From the NCBI GenBank assembly GCA_027605045.1, contig JAQFWX010000007.1, positions 1,054,001 through 1,118,000 of the forward strand: a stretch of 64,000 nucleotides of DNA, read 5' to 3'. Under the pieces are notes generated by a model. It saw nothing but the letters and a program-made list of their open reading frames with translations. It had not been told where the DNA came from and made no database searches. This document shows positions 22,658-35,180 of this stretch, one piece after another. The position numbers and the translations under genes are program-made. The stretch's first letter is position 1. Each line of letters starts with the position of its first letter. This stretch comes from Phallus indusiatus. Lineage: Eukaryota; Basidiomycota; Agaricomycetes; Phallales; Phallaceae.

Positions 22658-24166
22658 GGTGAAAGGTGGCGGTGGTGGTGAAAAATTAGTGATTGGTAGT
22701 GGAACAACCACTACCTTTTTAAAGCATTCAAGTGGATACATGGGTGGGTGGACATCGCTCACTTTCAGAATGGACACGTCGACGATGTCCTCGGACTAGT
22801 CGAGTAGTCCATTGCGGCCAGCGGCGTAAAGGACAGACATCGGGTCGAGTTGGTCGTTCGTTCAAAACGTTGTGATTTCAGAAACAGTATGAACTTACGC
22901 GTTTCTTTGACTTTCACGGTTGGTGACGTGTTAGTGCCGCTACAACATATAGTACACATCCACTACAATATTCATGTAAAACACCAGCTTCAATTGGCGC
23001 GAGGGACATCGATTAATGTCTAATCCCACTCTGTTGTTCGCGGTGAATGGAATTTGTAGAAGACACGACGTATATAAAGGAAACTCCGGTAAAGCGGTCC
23101 AACATATGGTCAACATCTCACGTGAATATTAATTTATCATGTATTCCGGGGAATATTTTTCTACATAATTCACGTACATAGAAAAGATGATATTCATTTC
23201 CCTCAAACTTTTTCATATTGAGGTTGGACTGGATATAATTATAACGATGGAATTAGCGTGCCGGCATCTAGTAGAGGATAAAAGCTAAATACCCACGAGA
23301 ATGAGCTTTGCTACATCAATATATGCACGTTGAAATTATAAGTTCACCTCTTCAAACGATATACCTAAGTAGCATACAAATCAATTTAATCTCAACACTG
23401 CCACTTTACTAATGCTAAGGTTCCGGGTGAGCCGAGCTAAATCCTCGGCTAATTTGTAACTTGATGTTCTAGAACTCAAGTACTCAAATCTCATCGACAT
23501 CGATCATCGATCGGAAGTTTCTCACATATAAAAGAATGCGTTCTTTCAAACCTGCCGCGTTCTCGTCTTATCCTCCCTCTACTTTAAGAGATTAAGACTC
23601 CGAGACCCGTTTGGACGGTCGCTCACGATCAGTTCACTTTTCATATCAAACGGAATATATTATCAAGTATGTACAACACAAAAGTAATTTTCTCAATCTT
23701 TTGCGTCCTTATCCTTTTTTTGTAAACAGAAAACAGTCGGGACCGGATGTATCACTGGGTGGCAGATTTCGAAAAGGAGACGGGTTAGGCTATAACAATG
23801 TCAATGCATGCGTACGGTGTAGGGTCAAGAGATATCACATACCGGTGGTGGAGGGTAACCCGACGCTATCCTTAGCATATGATTCAAAACATTAGTCTGC
23901 GATTGAAGCTGAAAAAGGGGAACTAAACACAAAGCGATGATTGAGATGGAAGTACACAGAAAAAAACATACGGTGTTTCCTGGTCTTGGTTTTAAAACCG
24001 GTGGGCGGGGGTAAGGATTGATGAGATGAGTCGTGAACGGAGTACGATCTACGAGTTCAGCATCCTGTAGGTAATCTTCAAGATATTCCGCGTGAGAATT
24101 TTGCTAATTAAAATTGCAGGTGAATCAATGGGTTCGAAGGTTTTGTTCTGTTCTGCTTACACGATG
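22658..24166. other. Intergenic between two small paralogues
   Basis: A TATAAAAG motif near 23,527 could be a core promoter, and the + ORF at 23,611-23,895 has no recognisable domain. The right third repeats the 3' flank seen at 21.9-22.2 kb. Confidence 0.4.
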
Positions 24167-24592
24167 CTACTCGTCATACCCATCAAAATTTTCACGAAGC
24201 TGTTGTAATGCAGCCAAGTCGACGTCATTGGCGTCGTCTTGGTGTTCTCTGAATTGAGAATACTGGTGCAAAGGGTGAATATGGGAATGTGTAAAGTTGG
24301 TCAGAAATTGTCTCACTGTCACAATGGTCGTTTCTTCATTGTTGAAGTAGCCTTCGTTGTACAGCGAATCATAATCCGCTAACACCTCCGTCGTGACACT
24401 GTACCCAGTAGTGCTGTCTGCCGATGTAGTCTCTGACCCTTTTCCCGCAAATACTTTGCCTGAGTCAGGAGATTCGGAGTCAACCTCCATTGGGGTATAC
24501 CCGAAAGTGGAAGGTTGCGAAGTAGCCATGAAATCCAGTTTGTGTTTATTGACAGCGGGGAACATGTCAGGAAGCGAGGCTGGGAAATTCAC
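24167..24592 (-). CDS. Small uncharacterised protein 2
   Basis: Single ORF of 141 aa; a start at the internal Met (24,529, MATSQPSTFG) would align best with paralogue 1. It has the MEVDSESPDSGKV acidic block, ADYDSLYNEGYF and a C-terminal LQQLRENFDGYDE. It is longer than paralogue 1 in the middle because the segment around NFTHSHIHPLHQY has no equivalent there. Function unknown. Confidence 0.5.
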   Translation of the reverse strand: MNFPASLPDMFPAVNKHKLDFMATSQPSTFGYTPMEVDSESPDSGKVFAGKGSETTSADSTTGYSVTTEVLADYDSLYNEGYFNNEETTIVTVRQFLTNFTHSHIHPLHQYSQFREHQDDANDVDLAALQQLRENFDGYDE

Positions 24593-25282
24593 TGATCAGA
24601 GATCGAAGGAAGCATTGCCCTTTTAAAGAGTTTGAAAGCGAGAATTGGACAAGTGGGCAGAGGACATCGACCGCCGCTGGACACGTCAGTACTTCAGTCC
24701 TCAGACTGACGTGTCCATAGTATAAGGAGGACAAACACTGGGCGAGGCTTGAGCTTGTTTATCAAGGGACACCGTGATTCTAGAACGCGTTTCTTGGACG
24801 TGCTATGATGACGTACAATATTTCCCCCAATTTCTCGATTTTAAACGTAGATGGCGATTCAAAGCATGTACAACACGGATATTGCATCCACCTGGTTGAT
24901 TCGAGCTTGTTGCCGTATAATTGTCAGTTGTTGTAAGCTTCGATGATTTGGCTTAGTATTAGTATAAAATGTCAATGCAAAAGTGAAGAAACTCAATTCC
25001 AGGACGTACAGATGCTTTTTCGGGCTGTATCTATAGTACTTCATTCTCCAGACCCGTGTATATCCGAGTTCACTAAATGTGCCGCCGCGGTAGGGGTCGG
25101 CACCGTATCCGTACTGGACGTAATACGGTAGCCGTAATACGGGCCGTACACGTACCGTATAGGGGTCCGAGAGGTTCAACCCCGCATCCGTAAACGACTT
25201 TGAGAGGTCAAATTACGGCCGTAAATACGGTTACGGTATGACTCTGCGTGACCTAGCATAATGTGCGCTTGTTTTGCTTTTT
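24593..25282. other. Intergenic with CCGTA/TACGG palindromic cluster
   Basis: Between about 25,100 and 25,240 the pentamer CCGTA or its complement TACGG occurs about twelve times in both orientations. It could fold into several hairpins. The cluster sits just beyond the point where the P450 relic is cut off. Confidence 0.55.
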
Positions 25283-26634
25283 TTTATCCGCTTGGGGCAA
25301 CACCAGCTGTGTTTTTAATGATTGTTTCACCATCAGAGGAGGTATCACCAGAATTACGCAATTTCTCTAAGGACTTCAACACGAATGAATAGTCTGATTT
25401 CTTGCGATCCTGCGTAATGTGAGGGAAATGCCGTCGGGTACTTTGGTGAAACACTGTTTCAAACACACCTTCACGATGTTGAACGGGATATTGAGAGCGT
25501 CCAGAGTCGCTTGCCTGTATTTCTTGACAAGCTTATTTGTGGCTATTCCCGGTATCCAATGGGGAATATGTTTAACTAAGATATGGTAATTCAAGCGACA
25601 AGTCTAACGATGTTGGTATGAGCACCTACGTATTGGGAAGACATCTACGAGCCGTTCACCCGGCACCATGACCTGGCCAAGCCCTTCCATAGCAAAATGA
25701 ACAACATGGATTAATGGGTCATTTTGTTTTTGAATCTCGATTGCATACACCGCCTAATGATGATGAGGGATTGATAATTTAAATTAACGAGAGAAAAAGA
25801 CTATATTCACATCCAATATAATTTTGCTGACGCAAGACATAATATGTTGTGAGAAATCGGCTGGTATCTCGAGCAAATCTTGAAGCAACAACCTTCACAA
25901 GGGATTACATGACGAAGTATACCACATACATAACAAATTTTCTTACCGACGTGACTTGATTTGGATTGGTTCAAATACGGATACTGCTTTAGAGTTAAAG
26001 CATTGCTGCATTGCCTTTCTATGACGTCTCCACGATTTCCCATAGTGATACAAAGCAAAATTGAAGTCCCATCCTAATCTTATAACCAAGAGCTTTATAT
26101 TGATATAACATATTATCTGAGAATGGATTTTGACTTACAGATTAGCCATCTCAAAATTGGGTCTATCGGAATTGGTAGCACCACGCTTTTCAAGCAGCTC
26201 CCGAGCAATGTCATCGTCATACAGAAAGATAATCGGTATCCCAAATGTGTTAATGGAGACGATATCACCTGTGCATAATGATGAGAAAACCTTCAATCAG
26301 CGATCTTAAACCATACCATATTTTTCCTTCCATTCAGTGGGTTGAAGAAATTTAGAAAGCCGAAAGAAATGCCCGACGGGGTTTTCCTTGAGGACCGGGA
26401 GGTAGCTTAAGACCTATTATTCACTCTAAAATAAGTTCACAAGCGATGAATCTAAAGAACTTGTGTCATTCCTTCGGGAGGTTTATACTTTCGTCTTCGT
26501 ACAAGTTCTGCGTATTCCAATGCGCAGATTATAGCAAAGAGGACGTGAGCAAGCATAATCAGGATGTGTATGGATTGAGGGAAACTTGCCTGACCAAAAT
26601 AGTTACTCGTGAGCCTGATCATGGTTTGCATCAC
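25283..26634 (-). pseudogene. Cytochrome P450 relic, truncated before the heme domain
   Basis: This is a paralogue of the P450 at 27,663-29,736. It keeps the N-terminal anchor, then LPPGPQGKP followed by a 2-nt deletion that shifts the frame relative to GKPVIGHFF in the sister gene, then the GIPIIFLYDDDIARELLEKRG region and the start of the I helix (IIKNTAGVAPSG). The sequence stops being P450-like at 25,283, so the I-helix core, ExxR and cysteine loop are absent. It cannot encode a functional enzyme. Confidence 0.8.
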
Positions 26635-27662
26635 ATATTAAGCGAGTCAACTGACTGAAAAAGAATATTTGGCTTCATTTTTTATTAGCCAATAACGAAC
26701 AGGTTTCCTAATGCGCGATGATAACAGGCCCCCATACTGTTCTTTTCCGAACTCGATTTCAATGCCTACCATAGATTTTCAAGAACTCACATTAATTTAA
26801 TGATCCTTGAAAACGTGCTATGAGCGCAATGAAAAAAAGAAGCTCGCAGAGAATGTTGCTGCAATTATGTGGATTCAAAGTTCTTAGATTACATAGCATC
26901 GGCTTCTGTTTGCTTCGAAGCTCGAGCTCGGTGACGTGCCGGAATCCCAGATTCTAGTCCAATGGAAACACCTTGTCTTTTTCCTGATAAAACGTTAGCC
27001 CATGGCTGTTAATTGCACAATGTGGGGAACTAACATTTTTGGAACAGTCTACTTAATAGCCGCTGCTGCACACGATTAGTCTCAGCCGGAAACCCCCGAG
27101 CCCCTGAATGCGACGCCAGCTTTTGATTTGCTCCGACCATATAATAACTGTAGAACATTCTGACCATGCAGACGATGCTCCCGGTGAAGCCAGGATCGGC
27201 CGTGAGCTGGTTGCATTTGAGCATTAAGACCACAACTTCGCGGCTGGAGCTGGGCTGGAAGCAAATGTTGCTTGCTGTTTTCACGGCGCCTAGGTTCGGG
27301 TATGGGACGGAAACGCTCGCGGTGTGAACCGCGTGATTGTTTCAAAACTGTAGTTAAATTGTGTGAAAAGAGACAACGTTAATCATTTACATTCGCATAA
27401 CACGGTCTTGGATCTTTTACTAGAGAACAATCATTTAAAAATCTCGAACGAATAACGAACAGCAAAAAGAATGCGAGGAATGCGTTTTGATGAAATCATG
27501 GCATGCAACGTTAAAGAATTGCAAAAAAACGCGCACGCAGAATCAGCCTACTCAGATCCTAAGATGATATCCTTTGCACGAAGAGAGCGGGGTGTGATTG
27601 AACATTGAAAAGGCACAGGGAATCTAATGGCATGGAAGAATTAATCAAAATCCATGAACCTT
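26635..27662. other. Upstream region of P450 relic, duplicated
   Basis: The region 26,680-27,350 is a diverged copy of 29,750-30,960, the upstream region of the intact P450, so the duplication unit included the promoter. No separate gene is supported. Confidence 0.5.
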
Positions 27663-29736
27663 TCAGATTGGTACTAACGGTAGGCACGATTCAGTGATCT
27701 CGTCAGAAACCGGTATGTCTATTCCAGATTCATCCTTCATTGGTTTAATGTCGAACACTTTGAAAATTGAAGCGATGAAAAGGAAAAGTGCATTCTCAGC
27801 GAAAAAACGACCGGGACATATTCTACATCATGTGAAATGTTGGTTGCCATATTGGAAGTGATTGCTCATAAATTCTGACCTTCTTCCGAACCCAAATTGT
27901 GCAGTTGGCGGATTAACACCGGGTTGGAAAAACCGTTCAGGCCTAAAATCCTCTGCGTTGGGGCCATACTTAGAGCTATGCAACATTTGCCTGGTTTAGA
28001 GAGGATCAGTTTTAACTAGTAGGAATCTAACATTGGTACACACCATGAATCCGCAAAGATGATGCTTCCCTTTGGTATGAAATACCCTCCATATATATCA
28101 TCTTCAAGAGCAGCATGCGCTACTCCCAACGGCACGCCTGGTCTCCAGCGCATGACTTCGTGACAAAAGGCTCCAACATAAGGCAAATCAGCTCGATCGG
28201 CCAATGTCGGCAGACGATCACCAAGAACCTGATCCAATTCTGCTTGTACTTTTTTCTGTGTCTCAGGGTAGAGCAACGAAGCTACGATTGCTTGTAAAAC
28301 AGTCGTAGACGTCTGGAAGAAAACGGTGAATCTCTCAGTTTGTTCAGTGATGAGCTACTTACAGTTCCCACCGCGGCGCCGTATGCCGTACCAGCTATAT
28401 TTTGTATTATTCTTTCACTGTCAGGGGAGGAATCTCCGGAATTTTGCAATTTTTCTAAAGACCTTGACACGAATGAATGGTCCAGCGTTTTGCGATTCTA
28501 CTCATTTTAATGTCAAGAAGAGTCACCGGGTACACATAGCTACGATGCACAGCACCTTCACGATGTTGAATGGAATATTATAAGAATCCCAGATCGCTTG
28601 TTTATAGTCCTTGATGAACTTGTGTGCCGTTATTCCGGGTATCCAATGGGATATAATTTTCACTGAAACAAAGTAGTAATCGTCCAACAAGTTAAAACAT
28701 TATCGATCTAAGAACTTACTCGTTGGGAAGATATCTACGAGCCATTCACTCGGTAATAGGATTTGACCAAGCGCTTCCATAGCGAGTCGGATATTATCAA
28801 CAAATTTATCGTCTTTCCGTTTGATGTTGATACCATATATCATCTAACGGGGAAAAGAGAAAAAGAAGTGAGATAAATAGTGATCTTATTGAGAACCTTA
28901 CTTACATCCACCACCATCCTGCCTACGCCAAACTGAATATGCTCCGAAAAATCGGCTGGAGTCTCAAGTAGATCTTGCAGCAATAACCTTGAATATGAAT
29001 TGACCTAAATGCAGCCCACATGAAGTATAAATATTTCATACCGAGATGATTTCATTTGTATGGGTTCAAATTTGGATACCGCTCTAGAATTAAAGTCCTG
29101 CTTGAATACTTTTATATGACGTCTCCACCAATCGCCATAACGATAGAGACCGATATTGAATTCCCATCCTATTCTTTATAACAATTTTCACTTTATGTTA
29201 ATATTGCCTTAATGAGGAATATATTGGAGCTTACAATTCCGCAATGTGGGACGGAGGCCTATCGGAATATGTCGCGCCACGCTTTTCGAGCAATTCCCGA
29301 GCAATTTCATCAGAGTATATGAGAATAATCGGTATTCCGAAACTGTCTATTGAGATTATGTCGCCTGCGCATGATGATGAGAAATTGTCAATCAGTGAGC
29401 TTTTGATTATACCATATTTCTCCTTCCATTCTCGCATGCGTTTCGGTTGGAGGAGTTCAGAAAGCTGAAAGAAATGCCCAATAACTGGTTTTCCCGGAGG
29501 ACCGGGAGGTAACCTGTAGCCTATTATTCGTTTGAGTTAATGAATTATAGACATGAATGAAAAACATCCGCCTTTCCTTTGGGAGGTTTATACTTTTGTC
29601 TTCGTAAAAGGTCTACTACCCACGTCAGTGCGAAGATTGTAGCGAGCAGTGCCTGAACAAGCATATCGAAGGGGGTACTACATGGATTCAGGGAAATTCT
29701 GCTGAAGTTAAATACCTGCTTCGTGAACCTAATCAT
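27663..29736 (-). CDS. Cytochrome P450 monooxygenase
   Basis: This is a multi-exon minus-strand gene. It has an N-terminal membrane anchor (MLVQALLATIFALTWVV), a proline hinge LPPGPPGKPVIGHFF, a WKEKYGDIISI segment, an I helix, ExxR as EVMR in GAFCHEVMRWRP, and the heme loop FGFGRRICPGRFFAENA with the proximal Cys. It resembles the large Agaricomycete P450 groups used in secondary metabolism and xenobiotic oxidation, anchored in the ER. Two oddities: the I-helix motif reads AAVGTT where most P450s have AGADTT, so the acidic residue is Gly; and the final residues (SCLPLVPI) lack the usual Arg/Pro-Phe ending, perhaps from a 3' frameshift. Confidence 0.8.
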
Positions 29737-31429
29737 GGTGTGTCGAACATATCCATACTAAGCGGTACAAGCGGGAGAAGTACAATTAATAGTTGCATTC
29801 CTTATAAACCAATGGCGAATAGTCCCCTCCGCACAAGTGGATCCAGAGATAACAACCCCACTATGTAGTATACTGTTTTTTTTTAATCTCAGATCTAACG
29901 TATGATGTAGTTTTTTCAAGAACTCACATTATTTGATCAGTCCGAATTCAAATGTCTTAGGATTCAATGTGGACTTACAGTTGATAAAGCTATGAGTACC
30001 CTCGGAAGGAACTATACGGCAACTAGTCGTGGAAACAAAGTCAGTGTATTCGACCTTCTGAGATGCTAGTAGTACTTGGTGATATTCCAAGTTTAGGTGC
30101 CTAGAGCGTACACCAATAGGCAGATCAGGATAGTTGCTTAGTAGGCCAATCGTGTCTATCAAGCAAATCAGCCGGGGAATATCCTTCAGTAGTTTCATTA
30201 CTTATTGACCAATAACGACTATGTTCCTTGCACATCTGAATATGCAGCGATAATGGTTTCTATATCATATTTGGTGCGTGCAATGAAGTTTCAAACTTAT
30301 CAGTAATTCGGGTAACGCTATCCGGCCTTTCCAGTCATTCTCAGAGTTTCTGGAACCCAGATCACTGATAAGTTCAAATTATCTGTCAATAATTAGTCCC
30401 ATCTGACGGCGAGATGTGTATGAAAAGAGCTGCAATATTGGTGTATCTGAAGCTTTTAGATTATTAGTATCCTTCAAATAAATGAGTTACAAAACAGCCA
30501 ACCTGATTTCAGGCTAGGTGTGAACGCGTGCATGTGAACCTTGATGCTTTCTTTCCGTTCGCCGCAAACTTCGGTAACGCTGTGAAATGATTCCTTTGTA
30601 AGACATGAATGCGATCGTAAAATATGAATGCAATCGTAAGACATGAATGCAATCGTACAGTGCGGGAAAATAATAATTATGTTGGTGGCGGCGGCTGCAC
30701 TCGATTGTCCCCAGCCCAGCCCAGTGCAGAAAGCGATACCAGGTTTTGGATGTGCTTCAATCATATAATACTGTTGTAACTGATTACACGAAAGATGCTT
30801 CCGGTGGATCCAGAATTAGTCCTGACGTCGCGAGTTCATTTGAATGTAACTTCAGAGCTTCGCATGCACAGCTTCAAGTACAGTTGGAGGTACATAACTA
30901 AGGGCGCGTTTTCAATGCAGTTGCAACGGCGCCTACTAGGCGGTCACGACGGTGGCCTCGCCTCCTGCCACATCTGAAGGCCTGAAGATAGAAACACATC
31001 CAAGCCCAAGTAAAGAAGGATATAGAACTGCGTCGGGAAATAAGCAAAAAAACACTCGAAGTAAACTCCACTCAAGCGGACTCTTTCGGTCCAGCACTAC
31101 CATTGTCACCCTCGCTTGGAATGCAAGATGGCGTTGTAACCAGAGCTATCTGCGATGATTCTGCGTGATTTAATCACCTTGCTCTCAGTCGCTAATACGC
31201 AAGAGAGCAATGTCAAGTCTGCCAGGGGCGGAACCTTAAGCATCCACCAAAATCAGCGCCTGTGGACAAACATTGAAGAAGGGAACGGTCCACATCCGAT
31301 CATGATATGGAATGATGACAGCGACGATGTATAATAATGCAAATTTAACTTTATGGGTCCGTAAGTATTATCTTTTGGCCCAAGTTGACGACATGGACCG
31401 GTCAGTTTGATCCACACTTTTTTTAATAT
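29737..31429. other. Intergenic upstream of the P450; no supported gene
   Basis: Contains the promoter of the P450 and a duplicated block shared with 26.7-27.35 kb. The minus ORFs at 29,929-30,198 and 30,474-30,764 have no domains. Confidence 0.4.
30605..30657. repeat. 19-bp minisatellite, three units
   Basis: Three imperfect units of ATGAATGCAATCGTAAGAC in tandem lie upstream of the P450. Confidence 0.7.
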
Positions 31430-31501
31430 ATGAACCTTCGCCCTACATCCCGCCATTCACTTCTACCACATTATTCTTTCTTTTCTTTTCTAAAGTACAG
31501 G

Positions 31502-32700
31502 ATGGGCAAAAAAGTGTTTGTAGGCCAAGAAGAACAGTGGCTTCGTTCCAAACTTCCCGCATACTTTAGTCTCCCGAATGACAAGTCCCATGGTGAATGG
31601 CTTGACAATGTCGCAAAGGAATTTCTACGCGTCTTTTCATACCCGAAACCAAACGATTCAAAACCTGTCGAAAAATATCGTAAAGAGGCAAGTCACAACT
31701 CTGAAAATAGCTCGAGTTTCCTAACAATCGTAGATCATTCCCCGTTGGTTTTGGTGTGGCGGTGCCGCTATCACCATTCCAGGTAAAAAAACCGTTGCGA
31801 GACGGAGAAGGAGTTTAAAGCGTTGAATGGACGGACAAACGAAATGGTGGAGAGGGGAACCATTTATCCATATAATAGAAATCAAGGCAGAGACGGACGG
31901 CAAACAACCCGTTGATCGAGGCACCAGAATTTGCGCAATCTGCTGAACCTGTTTGGGGCTCGGGGCTCGAGCCTTGAGCGGGTCCGCTTTTTCTGAAAAT
32001 AGAAACGGAGAAGGACGGCCGTTGAAGAAGAAGATCTTAGAATATGTACGTGAAGAAGAGTCATCTGATGATGCGGATTTGCAAAAATGCAAACGAAGAT
32101 GAAGAAGACGAAAATTCTGTGCCATCAGAATCAGATGCCACGCATAGAAGCGAGAAGCAAAGCTGGCGATAAAGTACCTCATTTGATTTCAAATTTTAGG
32201 CGGGCTGATAATTAATTTCATATTGTTTCGCTGGACAGATTTACATATGCATTCAAATGCTTGAAGCGCGTGGACAACCACAAATCTCAATCTCTGGCTC
32301 ATGGGAATTCAAAGCCTCATGAGGCACTTGCTGGTAGATTAAAATTCGGTAGCACCTCGGACGACGACGATGACAGCAACAACAACGACAACAACAACAA
32401 TCAGTTCAGGACCGACCTTTGCTAAAACTAGTTCGATCAAAGAAGCGAACGACGACGGAGAGCATCAGCCGTGCCTGGAGGAGTCAGAAAGGGACGTTCG
32501 GGAACTAGCGGCTAGAACAAACAATGGCAATAATCTAGGCGAATGAGGGCGCTATGGAGATGACGTGGGTTCCTAGCGGGCGAAACTGGTGAATAGGAAT
32601 GAATACATGTAGGGGATGGCCGTGGTCGCAGCAGCAGACCCTGTGACGTTAGTGGTGGAGGTACAGAAAGCCAAGAAGTTGTAAACAAAGTGAGAAAGGG
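31502..32700 (+). pseudogene. Decayed gene fragment of unknown family
   Basis: The first frame (MGKKVFVGQEEQWLRSKLPA... to about 31,690) resembles the helical N-terminal module of many Agaricomycete hypothetical proteins that begin with a conserved QxxWLxSKxP motif. Downstream the sequence keeps coding-like runs, including a GACGACGAC/AACAACAAC-rich stretch (32,356-32,400) for Asp and Asn, but is broken by stops. I treat it as debris; the function is not recognised. Confidence 0.4.
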
Positions 32701-33454
32701 ATTGAGACTTTCGATCCAGGGATGAAGAAGGTGCTAGACCTCCCTAGACCTCCAACTGAAAAAGAAGAAAGATACGGGTGAAATTGATGAGGATCAAGTC
32801 ATCAAGATCAAGTCGGTCGGTCGGTTTAGGAGGAGGACCAAAGTACCGTTCCGGCGTCCGAAAGTGGGAGCAGGAACGTTTTCCGGTGAATATCTTTGAC
32901 TGAATACTTGGAATGAAGGGAAGAATGACGGGTTGGATACAATTCAAAAATTAATTATAACAATGCACTTCTTTTCCCTTCCCTCTCTTTTGGTCTATTC
33001 AAATGTAATAATAATACTCCCGTTCTGTTCCCCGTCGCTCAATTGAGGAAAGAACCTTCGGAACTGTTTCGCCAAGGAATAAAGTTGCTAATGGTTACGA
33101 TATATAAATAACAATCATACGTATTACACGCATATGTATACATATACTACATACATTATCATTATTATAGCTTCTGCCTCTTTTTTTAGAGTTTATTGGG
33201 ACATCCGTATGTTACGGTCACCGGTCAGAAATGTCCAGGCTCGCCTCAAACTAGCCGCGATTTGTTCGATCACTTCCTTCTTGGATAATTTACCTGCACA
33301 TCCTAATTTTTTTTCTTCCTCTCTTCCTTTCTTCTAGCCGTGTACTCCAGTCATTCCGCACTAACTCCTCGTTCTCATTCCTCCCCTCTTCCTCTCTCTC
33401 TCTCCTCTCCTCCTTCCGCCCACCTATACCACTTCACTAATTAAACCAAACCCA
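32701..33454. other. Intergenic; promoter of the metallophosphoesterase-like gene
   Basis: No gene. A long CT-rich tract (33,380-33,425) just before the ATG at 33,455 is typical of fungal core promoters. Confidence 0.5.
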
Positions 33455-34818
33455 ATGTCTTTCTTCGGCAAATTCAAACGTCAATTCAAAAAACCCAAAG
33501 ACACAACAAGCACATTCTCCGTCGAATCCTGTTCTGAGCTCAGCCCTAGCATAAACAGTTCTCCAGCAACAAGCTACCTCGCCGTCCCTCCTTACATCGA
33601 ATCGTCGACATACAGAGTTTACGTCAAATACGACGTTGCCACACCTCCGCCCCGTCCTTCTGGAGATAACTGGACTAGATTCGTGTGCATTAGTGATACG
33701 TGTGGTGAACCGTTTGCTGTCCCGTCAGGAGACGTTTTACTGCACGCGGGGAATTTAACTAGTACGGGCAAATATGTGGAGTTCAAGAACACGGTGGATT
33801 GGTTAAGTTCGTTGGATCATGCTCTGAAAATGTAAGCCCAATCCATTCGTAGCACAGGTTCCAAAAATAGTCTGCAAAGCTGCTGAACTGACTTGTCTTA
33901 GTCTCGTAGGTGGAAGTAACGACGCCACACTACATCGCGAATTCTATGACACGAACGGGTTCGTAACCAATGTGGCAGAAAAGGAGGTATTCACCATTTT
34001 CCCTTCCTTAGGATTGATCAAAGCATGGTGTATGAATCAAAAGGAATTGATTTAGGACTACGAACCCATCATTGACCTTCTCAAAGGCCCGCAGGCGCGT
34101 CAAGCCGGTATCGTGTATCTAGAAGACTCGGCGTTTTCGTTTAAACTGAGAGAGAATAGTCGTACGTGGAGGATATTTGGATTTCCGGTTAGTGTTTTTG
34201 GAAATGAAGTTTAGGTTAAAAGTCGGTTTGTTGATATGAATTAGTGGATCGTCAAGTGGGAGAGTACCCATGCTTTTACCTATCTTCCCTTTCCAGTCGC
34301 TGAAGGTCAGTTAATCAATCAATCTACATGCTCATCCCACTTAAATCATCTGTCTATCTAGACTACGTCTCGAAAATCCCACCAGCCGATATCCTGTACG
34401 TCCACCAAACACCCAAACACCCCCAACCCAAACACCTAACTCACATTTCCTCTCCCACTTGACTACACACAGATTAAGCCACGGTCCATCAAACGGCATC
34501 CTAGACGAAACAACCCGAGACGGTCTAAGCGGGCTCCACGTCGGCTGTCTAACACTCCTCCAACACATGCAACGCATCCGGCCATACCTTCACGTCTTCG
34601 GGCACGTTTTCGAAGGCCACGGCGCGGAAATCCGGATGCACGATCCGAATGGTATACACGAGACTCTCGAAATTAACGCTACCATGTTGCCCAATATTAG
34701 TCTCATTAATGGTGGAAGCAGCAGTAACAGCATACAAGACCAGTTTCGCAATTCAGGGGAGATGCCCCCTGGTGGTTGGCCTCCTATAATCGTTGATATT
34801 TATGATGCGGAATACTAA
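33455..34818 (+). CDS. Metallophosphoesterase-family protein with degraded metal site
   Basis: Six exons (33,455-33,831, 33,902-33,986, 34,056-34,187, 34,245-34,305, 34,362-34,395, 34,473-34,818) give 344 aa. Architecture and wording match the MPPED/UPF0046 class: VPSGDVLLHAG, WLSSLDHALKI, SHGPSNGILDETT, RPYLHVFGHVFEGHG. Active members chelate two metals through DxH, GD, GNHD and GHxH. Here DTH is DTC (81-83), GD is GN (99-100), GNHD is GSND (130-133) and GHIH is GHVF (273-276); only the His of SHGP (233), Asp81 and a few others remain. Loss of activity is likely, though the ORF and splice sites are intact. Convergent with snurportin. Confidence 0.8.
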
Positions 34819-35180
34819 AGATTCGTGTCTTTTTTTCTTTGTTTCTGTTTCTACCCACCTCTCGACAAAAAAGATAATTACCTTATTCTTTTTCCCTTCT
34901 CCGTTTTTTGTTCCTCTATCACACGTGTACTCATAGATATTAATATCGCTATATTATTACTTAGCTAGCGAACTGTGTCATTCTAATACTGAAGAGAAAA
35001 TTAAAAGATGATATTCATTTTGCATATATACAATACGATGAATTGTTTGGAATGCTGAATAATTGAAAAGATGAATAATGCTAAAATCGATAACGAAAAC
35101 TAGTTCTTCAACGTATGCATCCGTCGCATAATGAGCCTGTGTGATGTCATGTCATATCCTAAGTAAAAATCTATCTCTTT
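34819..35180. other. Short convergent intergenic region
   Basis: AT-rich 3' ends of two convergent genes; likely terminators on both strands. No other feature seen. Confidence 0.5.
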
